From Atopsyche davidsoni (taxonomy: Eukaryota; Arthropoda; Insecta; Trichoptera; Hydrobiosidae): a stretch of 64,000 bases of DNA. Both the position numbers and the translations under genes were made by a program. Shown in pieces: positions 44,389 through 55,810 of this stretch. Positions within the stretch are counted from its first letter, which is position 1. Each line of letters starts with the position of its first letter. The stretch spans positions 992,001-1,056,000 of the forward strand of contig JAILWY010000022.1 of the NCBI GenBank assembly GCA_022113835.1. Reading direction: 5' to 3'. The notes under the pieces were generated by a model. It had not been told where the DNA came from and made no database searches. It saw nothing but the letters and a program-made list of their open reading frames with translations.

Positions 44389-45100
44389 CACGAGGGCGGT
44401 CCGATAAGTACTTAGCCTACAAAAGAAAAACGAACATTTTGGAAAAGTGGCTCAAAGTATTCTCCTTTTATCTTGATACACTTGACCCAGCGATGCCCCA
44501 ACTTCTGTAACCAGTCTGAGAAATACGTTTTCTCGAGGTCTGCAAAGTGGGCCTCCGTGGCGGCGATGACCTCCTCATTCGACTTAAATTTCAAGTTTGG
44601 GAACAAAAAATCGCACGAGGCCAAATCTGGAGAATACGGTGGATGGGGGAGCAGTTCGTAGTGCAATTCGACCAATTTGGCCGGAGGTGTGAGCCGGTGC
44701 GTTGTCATGGTGGAAGAGCACTTTTTTCTTCACCAAATGGGGCCATTTTTTCAGCAATTTGTAGTAGTAAAGCCCTGTGACTACTTTGCCCTTCTACAAG
44801 CAGTCAATGTAGATCACACCTTGTGAATCCCAGAAAGGCCATCACCTTGGACAGTCTTCGCCTTCTTCGGAGCACGTTCGCCGGGTGATGTCCACCGTTT
44901 CGACTGTTCCTCGATCTCTGGTGTGTACCAGTGGATCCATGTTTCGTCGACGATCACGAAACGACGCAGAAACTCCTTCGGATTGCGCTTAAACAGCGTC
45001 AAACACTGCTCCGAAGTGGTCTCACGGAGTGAGCGAACGCGGCACCCATCGCGCCGACAGCTTTCTCATGCCCAAAATTTCATGCAAAATATGACCCACG
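44389..45100 (-). mobile_element. Mariner element copy 3, 5' half missing
   Basis: The 3' end 'acgagggcggtccgataag' is present. The copy breaks off at 'atgacccacg' (45100), inside the N-terminal coding region, so the 5' half and its inverted repeat are lost. The residual coding order matches copies 1 and 2. Confidence 0.9.
44412..45100 (-). pseudogene. Mariner transposase pseudogene (copy 3)
   Basis: The minus strand keeps 'VDETWIHWYTPEIEEQSKRW' with the first catalytic aspartate, then 'MTTHRLTPPAKLVELHYELL', 'SPDLASCDFLFPNLKFKSN' with the third aspartate, and the C-terminus 'KIKGEYFEPLFQ'. The region of the second aspartate reads 'HHDNA' immediately before 'PAHT' in another frame. Deletions near 44840-44860 and 44760 break the frame. 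This copy preserves segments that copies 1 and 2 have lost. Confidence 0.88.
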
Positions 45101-47112
45101 CCAGTCAGCTATTCAATTTTATTGCATTTGTAGTATCTTTGTACACAGAATGCGCAAATATATAATACAACTCCAAGGTTTCCGATATTGGTCAGAAATA
45201 ACGAGTAGTACAGGCTGTGCAGGAAATAAAAAAAAAATGAGGCATTATAGTTTAAAGAGCTTTTTTTTGCAGAATATCTAAAGTACAGTGCGTAAAGGTT
45301 ATAATGAATTTTTTATTTGGTTATAATAAAAATTTATATATATTTTTTAATTGTAACGTGCAACTTTGTGGTGACCGTGTAGCCTCAATTTTTTTTACAG
45401 CCCGCATAGCCCGTGGCGACGGGGGCGTAGCGCATTTTATTAACACCCTATACTTTAAAATTTAAGCTCTTTCGTACGACTTTTTTATAAACACACTACA
45501 CCGTATATTATTGTTAATATTTATATTTTTTCTACACAAAGCGTCGCGAGTCTAAGATAATTTTTTTTCTCCGGAGATAGCATCAAACACGATATTAAAT
45601 TATGGGTATGGTTGGATATGCCATTTTTTGTGTATTGAATAGTGTTAAGAGGTTCTACCCCGTGGCGATCTCCACATGTGCCATATTCCTAACAGCTCAA
45701 TACCAAAAGTATAGTGATAAAATAAAATTACATTACTGAGATATACGGAGTAGCTTTTTTTTTAATTTTTCCATACATGGTAATAGTCTAGGTTTAACTT
45801 TAATAGTTGTTTATGCAATCCATTACACGTATTTGATTTCTCGTTAAATACTTGCATAAATAAAAAATAGTTTTGCTCGAGTATTGTTACTTTTTTTTTT
45901 GTGTGTCTGACAGTAAAAAGAAATTATACCCCGAGGCTGGAATTATAATTCTTAAGAGCACGATGATAAAATTAAACAGCGTTATTGAAGTTTTCAATGA
46001 GGTTTTATATACAAAAAATGTCAATGCCGTCAGGCAAATTTTTTAAACGATTCTGTCGACAAATGCGATTCGGCAAATTTGCTAAGTATAATGTTTAGTT
46101 TGAGTTTTATTAATCCCCTATAAAAACTTGTTGATCGGCGCGCAGCGGAAGTAACCACAGAGAATAATAAACCAAAGAGCAGGCTCCTTTGATTTTGCGG
46201 CTAAAAATTATTTTCTTTGCGAACTGGCAACACAAATTTATCCGAGATCAAACGGAAGAGAGAAACTCAAAGAGAGTCAATACGGAAGTTGGCAGCCCGC
46301 GTTGAAAATGCTTTGCCGTCCTTTGTGTTTTGTGAGAAATTATCTGTATTTTTTAACCAATGATTATTATTAAACATTAAATAAACACGCTGTATACACC
46401 CGTAAAATATATTTTCACGAAACCGATTCACACATAGTGAATCGATTACACAATTACTGAGAAACACGCGTTGTGTACATAAAAAAATATTTTTTGTAAA
46501 ATATATAATATTCATTTTTTTTTTAATAATTCAATGAAAAATAAACCATGGCGACGTTTACTGCATTTAAATATATATTTAACTCATTCAAAAAAATACA
46601 TAAAATCATTTCAAGTTTCCGCTCCGCATGGATTATTTCAAGATTTTTTCTCAAATAAAATAATTTTTAAAAATCAAACTGTGCTTAAGTGTATATTTAA
46701 ATTATTTAAATATCATTTACTGCATTCGCCCCGTCCCAGGGAACGAGCCAGTAATAAAAACACAACGATGAGATTCTTTTGGGTGCCGTATAATTACGGT
46801 GGGCCCGCCGGTGCCTTATGCAGCGATGATGATGATGGTTAGCTAAATGATACTTGTAAACCAAATAAATGTTAAATTTAGGGTTTAAAGTCTTGACTAA
46901 AACGCGTTCAATTTGTTGAATAGCAGGGGATCGGCAACAGTTTCAAAAAACACTAAATCTCTCTTGCGCGTTTATAATCAACGACATATTGATTTTATCA
47001 ATAATACTCTATGAAAAAAAAAAAAAATATAGCCAAATGGCTAGGATATTACTAAATTACTAACACAGTCGTTTAAGCATCGATAAACAGGTTCCTCAAT
47101 TCTCAATTCGAT
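45101..47112. other. AT-rich DNA without recognised features
   Basis: About 2 kb with no supported gene; frames at 46267 and 46534 have no known relatives. 'gatgatgatgatgg' at 46825 is a trinucleotide microsatellite. Confidence 0.45.
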
Positions 47113-47500
47113 GATCAGATATTTATTTATTTTATTAATTTATTTTTCTAAATTGAAAGTTGATTTTTTTATATAGAATATAAAAAAATATATTAATAAT
47201 TTTTACCTATTTTTTTAACGTTTAATTACCGTTCTTTTCTTTTTAATCTACAATTTAAAAAAAAAAACATCTAAATGCTTAGAGGAGTTCTAGAGCCGTC
47301 GGTCGTAATAATCTCAAAATGCCTAAAACTTCAATCGGAAAAAACACATATTTATCATATTAAAAGTAAATTTATTAAAAATATAAAAATTTTATCCGTA
47401 GAACAAGGAATGTATCAAAGTTTTGGCGTTTAAGGTTTTACTATCGGTGCAGTAGACTTTTCGCAAAAAATTATCAAAAAAACATGAAAATGTGGGTCCA
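47113..47500 (-). repeat. Dispersed repeat R1, copy 3 (inverted, diverged)
   Basis: Shares 'cttcaatcggaaaaaacaca', 'tttatcatattaaaagtaaa' and 'ggtgcagtagacttttcgc' with the other R1 copies. Confidence 0.7.
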
Positions 47501-47579
47501 TCAGAGGAAAATGAGTGTGACGTGTCGTGCCAAACTTATGGGATTTTTTTATGGGATTTTTGATTTTTTTTTTCCGAAA

Positions 47580-47830
47580 TGGCTGGAAAAGGTTCGCCGC
47601 CGCTGCCGGGGGGACGCATAACGACCGGGGAGGTCATCCCGGGAGGGTCACGGCGCGGAGAGGCCCGGCGTCAGACCCGCTGATGATGCCGCAAGGTCTA
47701 CACCCTAATGGCCTAATGGCCGCCGAGCTCGGCCATGGATGGGGATTCTCGGCAACCCATCGCTTGCGACATAATAACACGGGCGAGCGAGCGGGGACCT
47801 TGATCCAGCAGTGGATACGGATGATGGCCT
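47580..47830. other. GC-rich block
   Basis: CpG-rich DNA between AT-rich repeats, with frames on both strands but no family. Confidence 0.4.
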
Positions 47831-47920
47831 AAGCATCTCCGAAACGCATAGAGCTATACTTACGCTTTGAAATTGATACCTTCGAGCTCGACAGTTAATA
47901 TTACAAGTCGAGAAAAAAAA

Positions 47921-48638
47921 TTCTTCTTCACCGTCAAGTGCTTCTCCTCGGAGGAGGTTTATTGAGCACATACTCATGCTGAACCAGTGTTCATGGTTTT
48001 ATATTGAAAGGAAAAGTCCTGTCACTGGCTCTGATGTATCACTCGGGCAGTTGACAACATCAGACATGATATCCACAGCCTTTTGAAAGCCTGATTTGAC
48101 CGGCCTGAAGTCATAGTGTAAATGCACCCATCGAACAGAGTCACTCTAATAACTTGCATGTGATATCACAGCTGAAAATGCTAATAATAATTTTTATTTA
48201 TAGTAATTCTGTTATGATACTTACCTATAGCTTCATATGCAACATATTTAATTTCCCAGTTCATGCGGTTTTTTATATTTATATTTATATATATATATAT
48301 AATTTCATCTAACATGTATCACTCCAACACTTGTGTATCTGCATACTAAAAAGCATAATTTTTGATATAATTATTGTAAATATTTAATGCAGTTCAATTG
48401 AAAATATAACACTGAATTGCACTGCCATTTTGCACAGTAAATTATTAGTAATTCTAATTAAATTACTGCTGATATTATACAAAGCTCTTGAGTTTATAGA
48501 TCTGATACTCATTCTGCAGTAAGCTACAGAAACAATCTCGCATACTTCGCAATCATTCCATAGTCTACTACTGCATTACCGATCCTTTACGCACGCTCGG
48601 GGCACACGATAGGCAGTCATGCACAACCAACAGAATAG
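47921..48638 (-). repeat. Family F copy interrupted by other DNA
   Basis: The tail lies at 47921-48015 and the head at 48482-48638 ('gatctgatactcattctgca', 'ctgcattaccgatcctttac'). The intervening 465 bp is foreign to the family and may be an insertion. Confidence 0.6.
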
Positions 48639-48837
48639 GGAGGTAGTACAAAGCACCCAGGAGCGTAAAAATGCAAAAGAAGACGCTAAAGGCTTGTTAT
48701 CCATAATAAAGCCGGCTACCATACTTTGCCAAAGTAAACCAATAAAAAACATTCAAATTAAAATGGCGCTATCGGCTAATTATAATTTGATAATCTTCGA
48801 AACGGATAATGCTTTACTATATTAACAGTTAATATTA

Positions 48838-49035
48838 CTTTATCAAGAGGTTGGCGATCATGCTGAGTTTCATGGTTTTCTATGGGGAATATATTGCAGT
48901 GAGTCCTTCTACACAGCAGTTTTATATTTTTAAAAAAAATCTGCGTATTACTGCTGCCCAATAGCAAAAGCCCAATAATTACAAGTCCACTACTCCATTA
49001 CCGATCCTCTGCACACGCTCAGGGTACAGAACGAT
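48838..49035 (-). repeat. Family F copy
   Basis: 'atcaagaggttggcgatcat', 'gtgagtccttctacacagca', 'actgctgcccaatagc' and 'ctccattaccgatcctctgc' appear in order, with part of the centre lost. Confidence 0.65.
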
Positions 49036-49425
49036 GATTCCAGCGACCGGCCAATCCGACGAGGCGAGATTGAAACACAAATTTGAATTTGGAACGCGGC
49101 ACAAGATGGCCGCCGGCGCCGCGCCTCGCCAGCAAGATGTCTGACATCGCGAAAGTAAATTCCGACCGATTAATATCGCCTCTTAAAGGCGTCATCGAAA
49201 GTGATGACAATTTATATCAATATAAAAAAATGTATAAATACGATTTTTTATATTGATATACAGACTTTTTTAAACATGCATGCAACGTCATAAACAGGCG
49301 TGAGTCTAATAACATCGGTTTGGTATTCATTTGCCAGGGCGGGGGTCGAACCGGTGACCTCTTGGCCAGGAAGAAAAGACGAGCTATTTAAGTCTTTACG
49401 TTCGAATCCGAATTGTATGAGTGAT
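49036..49425. other. Unassigned DNA, possible tRNA-derived head
   Basis: On the minus strand at about 49335-49375 'ccggttcgacccccgcc' resembles a B-box with 'ggccaagaggtc' upstream. No complete tRNA fold was found. 49060-49140 is GC-richer. Confidence 0.35.
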
Positions 49426-49429
49426 AGTT

Positions 49430-49566
49430 TCGTATTTTTGAGTGATTTTCCACATGTTCGTTTTCTGTTGATTAGAGAGATTATCACTTTATTAATGCCA
49501 ACGTGAAAGGTTGGCGAAACCGGTCACAAATAAAAACGAACACGAGGAAAATCACTCAAGTATTTT
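49430..49566 (+). repeat. 'gaaaccggtcac' family copy with partial inverted arm
   Basis: A short inverted left piece ('gagtgattttccacatgttc') precedes a good right arm ('atgccaacgtgaaaggttgg', 'cgaaaccggtcac', 'aaaatcactcaagtatttt'). Confidence 0.75.
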
Positions 49567-49780
49567 ATTACTAATATGATTAGGCACGTTAGTTCATACA
49601 TAGAAGATGATTCAAAGAAACTCTCAGAAAAATATCATCGTGATTTGTGTGGGATGATGATGATGATGATGATGTGTCACGATGATACTTTTCTGAGAGT
49701 GCGTAATCATATTAGTAATAATATAATAAACCCGTAATGGGTAATAAAAACGAATCTGATTGACGTCCAATCCAAAAAAT
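49567..49780. mobile_element. tRNA-foldback derivative with its tRNA replaced by (GAT)n
   Basis: Left arm 49567-49650 and right arm about 49672-49725 are inverted. The centre is (GAT)n at 49653-49674 where other copies have the tRNA-like head. Only the start of the head ('gatttgtgtggga') remains. The family end ('tctgattgacgtccaatcc') follows. Confidence 0.82.
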
Positions 49781-49794
49781 AACACATCAAGTAT

Positions 49795-49895
49795 TTTATT
49801 TAAAAATATTATTGATTTTTGTGAAGACCGTCTCACAGGAAGTACGATTTCGTGTTTTTTTAATCAATTCTCAATATTTGAAAAAATAGTAAAAT
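49795..49895 (+). repeat. Dispersed repeat with 'gaagaccgtctcaca'
   Basis: Shares 'gaagaccgtctcacag-gaa', 'gtacgatt' and 'caatatttgaaaaaat' with 58440-58550 (inverted). Part also occurs at 23470. The outer words resemble the arms of the tRNA-foldback family. Confidence 0.6.
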
Positions 49896-50039
49896 GGAAT
49901 TCCACCAAGTACTCTCGGTCAATAATTTCGTCTTTTTTATATGTAATATTTTTTTTTTGAACAGCTGATGAATACAGCACGATTCTGCCGTTTAAATCGT
50001 GCTATGGACGCTCCTGTGAATTGAGGCTTTTTTTAATGT

Positions 50040-50230
50040 ATTCGGGACGCCCCTGCAGCGGGCTGCCGCGCCGCCACTGCTTAAAAGCCTCAAGGGACCC
50101 GCGCAGGTGGGAGGAGGGCTGAGGGGGGCGGCGCACCTGCCACGTGCCCCGGGGCCCGGTATATCACCGCACAGATACGGGCCCGCCCGCACCGCCCTGG
50201 ACTAACAGCGTGCCAACCGCACGGTGCACA
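50040..50230. other. GC-rich block
   Basis: CpG-rich, no product recognised on either strand. Confidence 0.4.
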
Positions 50231-50368
50231 ATATTCCATGCTCACACACCGACACGAAATATGGCGCACCACTCAAACACCGACATGAAATATGGCGCAC
50301 AGCTCAAAAAACGCAAAAATAACCCGCTATGCGCGACCCCGCTGTGCGCGGTTTCACTGTAACGCGGA

Positions 50369-51125
50369 TTTCAAATTTCGCGTTAAATTTCTTATTTTGA
50401 GAATGTGTATGAACATAATGACTTCTCTTAACAATTAAAAACAGCGTTTGGGTGTTATGAACGTATTTTACATGAACGTAAAAGAAACGCTACGCAAAAG
50501 ACAATAGATATATTTTTAGTAAAAATAACATGTAATACTGCATTTAAATGATTCGTATTTTTTTATATGAAGTTTTGACTATGTATGTATGTTTAATCGA
50601 AAACCCCGATATACGCGAATTTCACTTAACGCGATTTTTTCCGGCACGTATCCCTCGCGTAAAGCGGGTTATTACTGCAGAGAGTATTCGAATCAAAAGC
50701 GACAAGTATTGGAAAGCGTTTAGAGCATAGGTTCCCAAAGTGGTCAATATCGACCCCCAGGGGTCGATTCAGGGGTCGAAAAATTAAATTGGGGGTCCAC
50801 GAACTGTAAATGGGGGTCTACAATGTGGATCCCATTGGCCATGTAGGCCACGATATTTTCGACGATATGCACGTTGAGTTAACACAACTGAACGACTGTT
50901 TTCAATGCACAGTAGTTTCAGTGTAAAACATGGTTAAAATTTTACTGAATTAATGTTTCAAAAAATGTTTAGTTAAGTCAATCAGATTATAAATGTCAAA
51001 GATATTCAATGTTTACATACCGACATAAAATATGGCGCACGCTGTATATCAGATGTCAAAAATATGTTTTATGTTGATGTATTTTATGTCAAAATAGTTT
51101 GGGAACCTGTGGTCTAGAGATTACT
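50369..51125 (+). repeat. Composite block, copy 1 (pogo/Tigger-like DNA plus hAT)
   Basis: Aligns along its length with 61884-62603. The first half carries 'aatttcacttaacgcgattt' and 'cgcgtaaagcgggttattac', word types seen at pogo/Tigger-like ends. The second half is a hAT element. The 40 bp joining them ('tcgaatcaaaagcgacaag') is also shared. Confidence 0.8.
50726..51111 (+). mobile_element. hAT nonautonomous element, second type, copy 1
   Basis: Ends 'cataggttcccaaag' and 'gtttgggaacctgtg' are inverted. The target duplication is 'gtttagag/gtctagag' (7 of 8). Interior words 'tcgacccccaggggtcgatt' and 'ggtccacgaactgtaaatgg' are shared with 62226. Confidence 0.88.
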
Positions 51126-51803
51126 GCAGTTTATTTATTTACTTTATAGTATTAAAACAGCTGTGTTTATGTGTTTAAGTATCATCTTCATCCAATAACC
51201 CTTGCAGATCAGAATCAATAGTTTTCGGTCTTATGGAGAATTTTTGTCTTCAGTGTCGAAACCGTTTAAACCAATTTTCACATACAAAAAATATATGTGT
51301 TTGTATTATGACTGTTTATAAAAAAAAACAAATTTAGACATGTGCAGTTAGCGCCATCTATGTGTGAAATCCCGAAACTTAGTAGCGCACTTAATATATA
51401 ACAAAATTTTATTCTGTTTTTTTTGACACGTTTATTGTAATAACGCAACTGAGGTTCTGATTATCTGGTTTTTTTTTAAATATAAATTATGCGGTAGAAC
51501 AATATGAAAGCAGAGCGTCCGACAACGCCGTGGCTTATGTTCGGATAGGACCTGAAGATACATAGGGAAACCAGGGACGAAGCGTCAACGGGGCTCTTCA
51601 TATGACACTGCTCAAGCCTGAATATTTGATTATTTATTTTTTTAAATAATTTTATAATATTTATATAAAATCGATATGCGATCTAATGCTCTTATAAAGG
51701 TAATTTTTTTTTTTTTTTTTATATTTAGATACATGCAGACTAGTATTTTTTTTAACAATGGGAATCGGAATGTACAGTAGTTTTAAGAAGTAAATCTCGC
51801 TTA
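51126..51803. other. Unassigned DNA
   Basis: No supported feature besides T-runs at 51469 and 51703. Confidence 0.4.
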
Positions 51804-52316
51804 AGGGCCTAGTCCACATAATCGAGATTTTTTGATCATTTTCTAGTCCGTTTTGCGAAAAGTCCACTGCACCAATCGAAAAAATTTAAATGCAAAAAGT
51901 TTGATACATCCCTTCTTCCGAATAAAATATATTTTTATTTCTTATAAATTTACTATTAATATGATAAATATGTGTTTTTCCGATTGAAGTGTAGAAATTT
52001 GGAGATTCATCTGGTCCATTTTACAAGAGTCCTAAACATTTAAAAGTTTTTTTTTTAGTTGAAATTAAAAGATTAAATATAAACCATGTGCGCCTTATTA
52101 TTTTAAAAATTAAAAAAAAAAAAATCTTTAACAATCTTTGATTTTGAAAAGTCGTAATTTTTTCCAATTTTTTAACATCTTCAAGATTTTATTTTACCCT
52201 TAAAATGGACGTTAATTAAATAATAAAAAATATATTAATATAATTTATAGTTTTTTCAATACTCTGTAAAAAAATCAACTTTCGATATAGCAAAATAAAG
52301 TGACAATTAAATTACT
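51804..52316 (+). repeat. Dispersed repeat R1, copy 4
   Basis: Closest relative of copy 1: 'ccgttttgcgaaaagtcc', 'tgtgtttttccgattgaagt', 'aatggacgttaattaaataa' and 'aataaagtgacaattaaatt'. Confidence 0.8.
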
Positions 52317-53212
52317 ACGAGCCGCCCCTGAGGCGCAGTCTGGCGGAGGTACACCTGTACATGGCCGGGTAATGCGCTTCCATCTTGGATCCCCTCCCCC
52401 TCCAGGAGAAGCTTCGGCCACTCGGTCCAGTGGACCCCGAAGCGAGGCACCCGGTTCCATGCGCAGCACGCCACTCCACCAAGTACTTTCTGTAAAAAAA
52501 TATATATATAATAATCGGATTTCTCAACAACGAAGCAATAACCAAAGTGATTGCCTTCATCCCGCAGCGGATGTGCGACTCTGAATAATCTTACGTGTGC
52601 ACATCTTAAACGGCGTTATGGTGTTTTCCGGCAACTTCCGGCGGACGGATTGCCATTTCCGCTCGCTGCGTTTCGAAAATTTCAATGCGTGGCATTCATA
52701 TAAAGATCCATTTCCGTTCTGAAATCCGATTACTGCGGATGATATGCAATATCACTATGCAAGTTCGTTATCTCCTAGCTATTTTATTTTTTGTACTCCT
52801 GGGTTCGAATCCCACCTCGCTTGTTTATTGTATGCAATAAATCAGTATGAGTTTATTTAAAAAAAAAAAAATACAAAATGATAATCATCGGTACGCGATA
52901 AGTTATGTGTGCGGGAAATAAAAAAAAAAAAGTAAAGTACGTGATTTTCCGTGTAAGCGGCTCGCATGCCTAAGCAGCGGTGTTGCCAGTAATTGGAATT
53001 GAATTACCATACGAGACTTGCTGCGATTTGTTTTGTTTCGCGGTCTTTTGTTTTTGTTTCTCCCTGCTGGCAGCACTGCCCGCGAGCGCGGCCAATCCTT
53101 TTAAAACGAGCCGCGCTGTCTTCGAGTTCTCTCTTTTTCGCTGTTCATTATATTATTGCGTGCTCTGCATGGTGGAGACCGTGCCCTGCATGCCCGTGAG
53201 CTTTGCTATTTA
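52317..53212. other. Unassigned DNA
   Basis: GC-richer to 52470, a MITE end ('ccaccaagtac') at 52476, and a stray B-box word ('gggttcgaatcccacc') at 52801 without a tRNA fold. No gene supported. Confidence 0.4.
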
Positions 53213-54050
53213 ACAATCACTCGCAGCAGCTGGGCGATGTCTGGGCTGAGACTTTGGTAACATACTAACCTAGACAATCCAAGAATCATGCAGTCTGGTC
53301 TTTTAGAAGGTTTTAGCTATTTGACGCTGTACAGCATATATAAATCATGCTACTATCACTCACAGCAGCTGGACGATGTCTAGGCTGAGACTGTGATAGC
53401 ATACTAACTTAGACAATTCAAGAATCATGCAGTCTAGTCTGTTAGAAGATTTTTGCTATTTGATGCTGTACAGCATATATAAATCATGCTACTATCACTC
53501 ACAGCGGCTGGACGATGTCTAGACTGAGACTTTGATAACATACTAACCTAGACAATTAAAAAATCATACAATATATACAGCATATTAAAAAGTCTAGTCT
53601 GTTAGAAGATTTTTGCTATTTGACGCTGTACAGCATATATAAATCATGCTACTATCACTCACAGCGGCTGGACGATGTCTAGACTGAGACTTTGATAACA
53701 TATTAACCTAGACAATTCAACAATCATACTATACATATAGCATATTACGCAGTTTAGTCTGTTAATAGATTTTTGCTATTTGACGCTGTACTGCATATAT
53801 AAATCATGCTACTATCACTCACAGCGGCTGGACGATGTCTAGACTGAGACTTTGATAACATACTAACCTAGACAATTCAAAAATCATACAATATATATAG
53901 CATATTAATCAGTCTAGTCTGTTAGAAGATTTTTGCTATTTGACGCGATCGTGCTACAATCACTCACACCAGCTGAACGATGTCTACGCTGAGACTGTGA
54001 TTGCATACTAACAACCAATTCAAGAATCATACAAGATGTAAGCATATAAA
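53213..54050 (+). repeat. Satellite 2: six units of 139-160 bp
   Basis: Units begin near 53213, 53352, 53491, 53651, 53811 and 53956. Each holds 'gctgga-gatgtct', 'ctgagactttgataacatac', 'ttagaagatttttgctattt' and 'cagcatatataaatcatgct'. Length differences come from an extra 'atacaatatatatagcatat' segment in three units. Inverted fragments of the core occur at 24483 and 57798. Confidence 0.93.
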
Positions 54051-54409
54051 TTAACTGATTCTCATTAGCATGTGAAGTGTCATTGATATCACCAAAGTAT
54101 ATTCATTATCAGGATTATAAATTATATTATAAACGCCGTTTCCCAAGAGGGATGCACCGGTCGGGAATAATTGAACACCGCGTCCAGTTGACACCGCGCT
54201 CATGGAAGCACCTGGCGAGATCGTCTTGAAGACGTGGCCGGCCCATCATCCCGAAGAGTCAAAGTGCCAGTTACTGCCTGCGAGGTTAATGCTTTTGTTT
54301 TTCAACCCGCGATTAACTGACCAGCGGTTAAACATACCCCGAAATATTTAATAATTTTTAGTAAAACAATTTTTTATGGTGGGTATAGTAACATTCACTT
54401 AAAAAAAAA

Positions 54410-54900
54410 TCAATACTTTTTAATGGGAGATAGCAATTTTTCAATATTTGGCTTCATATAAGTCAGATTTAACATTAAATCTCCTCTCCCAGTGATTTCC
54501 AAACTATTTTTTTTTGTAAGTAGATTGGCAATTGCACTGAAACTCCTTTTCGCGCGGTATGAAGATGGAAAAGCCATCAAAAACCTTCTTGCGATAGTCC
54601 ATAATGCAGGATAAACAGCAGGTATGACTCTCTGAAGCCAAAATTGCTGATATCCCTTTCTAAACTGCACCTTCAGTTCTTCATTAGTGCTTATTCCGAT
54701 CAGTTCTTCTTGTAGTATGACTTCCGATTCTTCAGTATCACCGAATGGATTGATAACCCACTGTGGTATTTTGGTGATGACCTGCTTAAATGGGATCCAC
54801 TATGATATAAACCTTGTCGGTGAAGTCGGAACTCTTTATTCAACTCTTCGTCTTCATTCGGCATTTCTAATTTTATCATATCGGCTTTATTTATATTAAG
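54410..54900 (-). pseudogene. hAT transposase C-terminal fragment
   Basis: The minus frame starting upstream of 54670 runs 'WVINPFGD', 'EELIGISTNEEL', 'FRKGYQQFWLQ', 'ALWTIARRFLMAFPSSY', 'FSAIANLLTKK' and 'RGDLMLNLT'. This is the hAT dimerisation domain as seen in ZBED5/SCAND3-like domesticated and mobile hAT proteins, whose usual order is 'FLIAFPSSYLVE-GFSAV--LLTKKRN-L-I--RGDLRL'. Upstream (54700-54900) a frameshift moves the homologous reading to another frame. The catalytic part is absent. It is the only coding hAT remnant in the window and a different lineage from the MITEs cannot be excluded. Confidence 0.85.
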
Positions 54901-55295
54901 TACGCAATGCTGCTTGCGTTGATGTTGGAGTCGCGGCACGCTACTTGCGTGCACCCCAGCTGTGGGAAGGGAGTTGGTGCCGCACGGCCGTGGCTTTTTC
55001 GTATTAATTTTTTCAAAATGTAATATTTCATTATAATGATCCGACTCCGCCGGCGGGAAAGAGACGCAAATACGGACTCCCGTGGGAAGAAAAGAGAGCG
55101 CGGATGTAAATCTCCGGTGTATCAATGAGATATATGCGTACGTAGGAGGGGCGCTTGTTTAGTTAATGGAACTTAAATTATTTTTAAATAAATATTTTAT
55201 CTTGTCGAGGGACAAGGCATTTGGCAAGGCAATTCAAGGCAAGGGTAACTTTGTATTTTTTCTTGAATTTAAAAAAAATTGTTCTGTTTGTTTTG
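54901..55295. other. Unassigned DNA
   Basis: GC-richer to 55140, with no product recognised; then 'aaggca' repeated words. Confidence 0.35.
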
Positions 55296-55299
55296 TTCT

Positions 55300-55342
55300 G
55301 CATCTGATGATGACCAAGTCTGTCGGTCGAAACTAGTCATGC
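55300..55342 (+). ncRNA. Hammerhead-ribozyme-like motif 1
   Basis: In order: GCAT (stem I), CTGATGA core, GACC...GGTC (stem II), GAAA, the self-complementary ACTAGT (a 3-bp stem III with no loop), C at the cleavage position, then ATGC closing stem I. All conserved core positions are present. Loopless short stem III is the form known from Penelope-like elements and retrozymes, where activity is expected from dimers. Confidence 0.72.
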
Positions 55343-55759
55343 AAAAACTATTGTAAACTCAATGTTAAGAAAAAATACAAAGTTACCCTTATCATTAATA
55401 ACAAATATTTTATTATGTGCATAGGTTGAAGCGGTCGTTATTATAAGTTAATATGGATTTAAATTCTCAGCTACGTTTTGATTTACTCTTTGGAATATCG
55501 AAAACATGAAGCACCTCAACACAACACAATAATCTAAATCTACTAATAATATATTAGTGTTATTGTTACACGAATGTCTTCATTTCAACTTTTAACACAA
55601 ACACACTAAAACTTTCATACTTCACGAATGCACAATTTCACCATACTATTATTACAAATAACGTTATTCACATAATTATTTAAAATTAAATTTAATTATA
55701 TTCTTGTTTAGGGGCAAGGCATTTGATTGGTGAAGATCCATTTTTTATTAATAAACTTC
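55343..55759. mobile_element. Spacer of a Penelope-like or retrozyme-like element (candidate)
   Basis: AT-rich, non-coding DNA between two direct copies of the hammerhead-like block. Both copies are followed by 'aaactcaa-gt-aagaaa' and 'aaagttaccc', so the direct repeat extends about 85 bp. Confidence 0.5.
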
Positions 55760-55810
55760 ATCATCATCAGATGCAGAACAAAACAGTTTTGTTCTGCATC
55801 TGATGATGAT
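55760..55810. repeat. Perfect 25-bp palindrome at the hammerhead start
   Basis: Arms 55760-55784 and 55786-55810 are inverted with a 1-nt centre and include the ribozyme core words ('gcatctgatgatgat' and its complement). It places an inverted partial copy head-on against motif 2. Confidence 0.88.

Noticed and set aside
52790..52820. tRNA gene from a B-box word
   Set aside because: The upstream sequence gives no A-box or acceptor stem.
53213..54050. CRISPR-like array
   Set aside because: The whole 139-160 bp unit is repeated with no unique spacers, and the DNA is eukaryotic; it is a satellite.
54700..55125. Separate 141-codon minus-strand gene
   Set aside because: Its 3' part is the frameshifted continuation of the hAT transposase remnant; the 5' part has no recognisable sequence.
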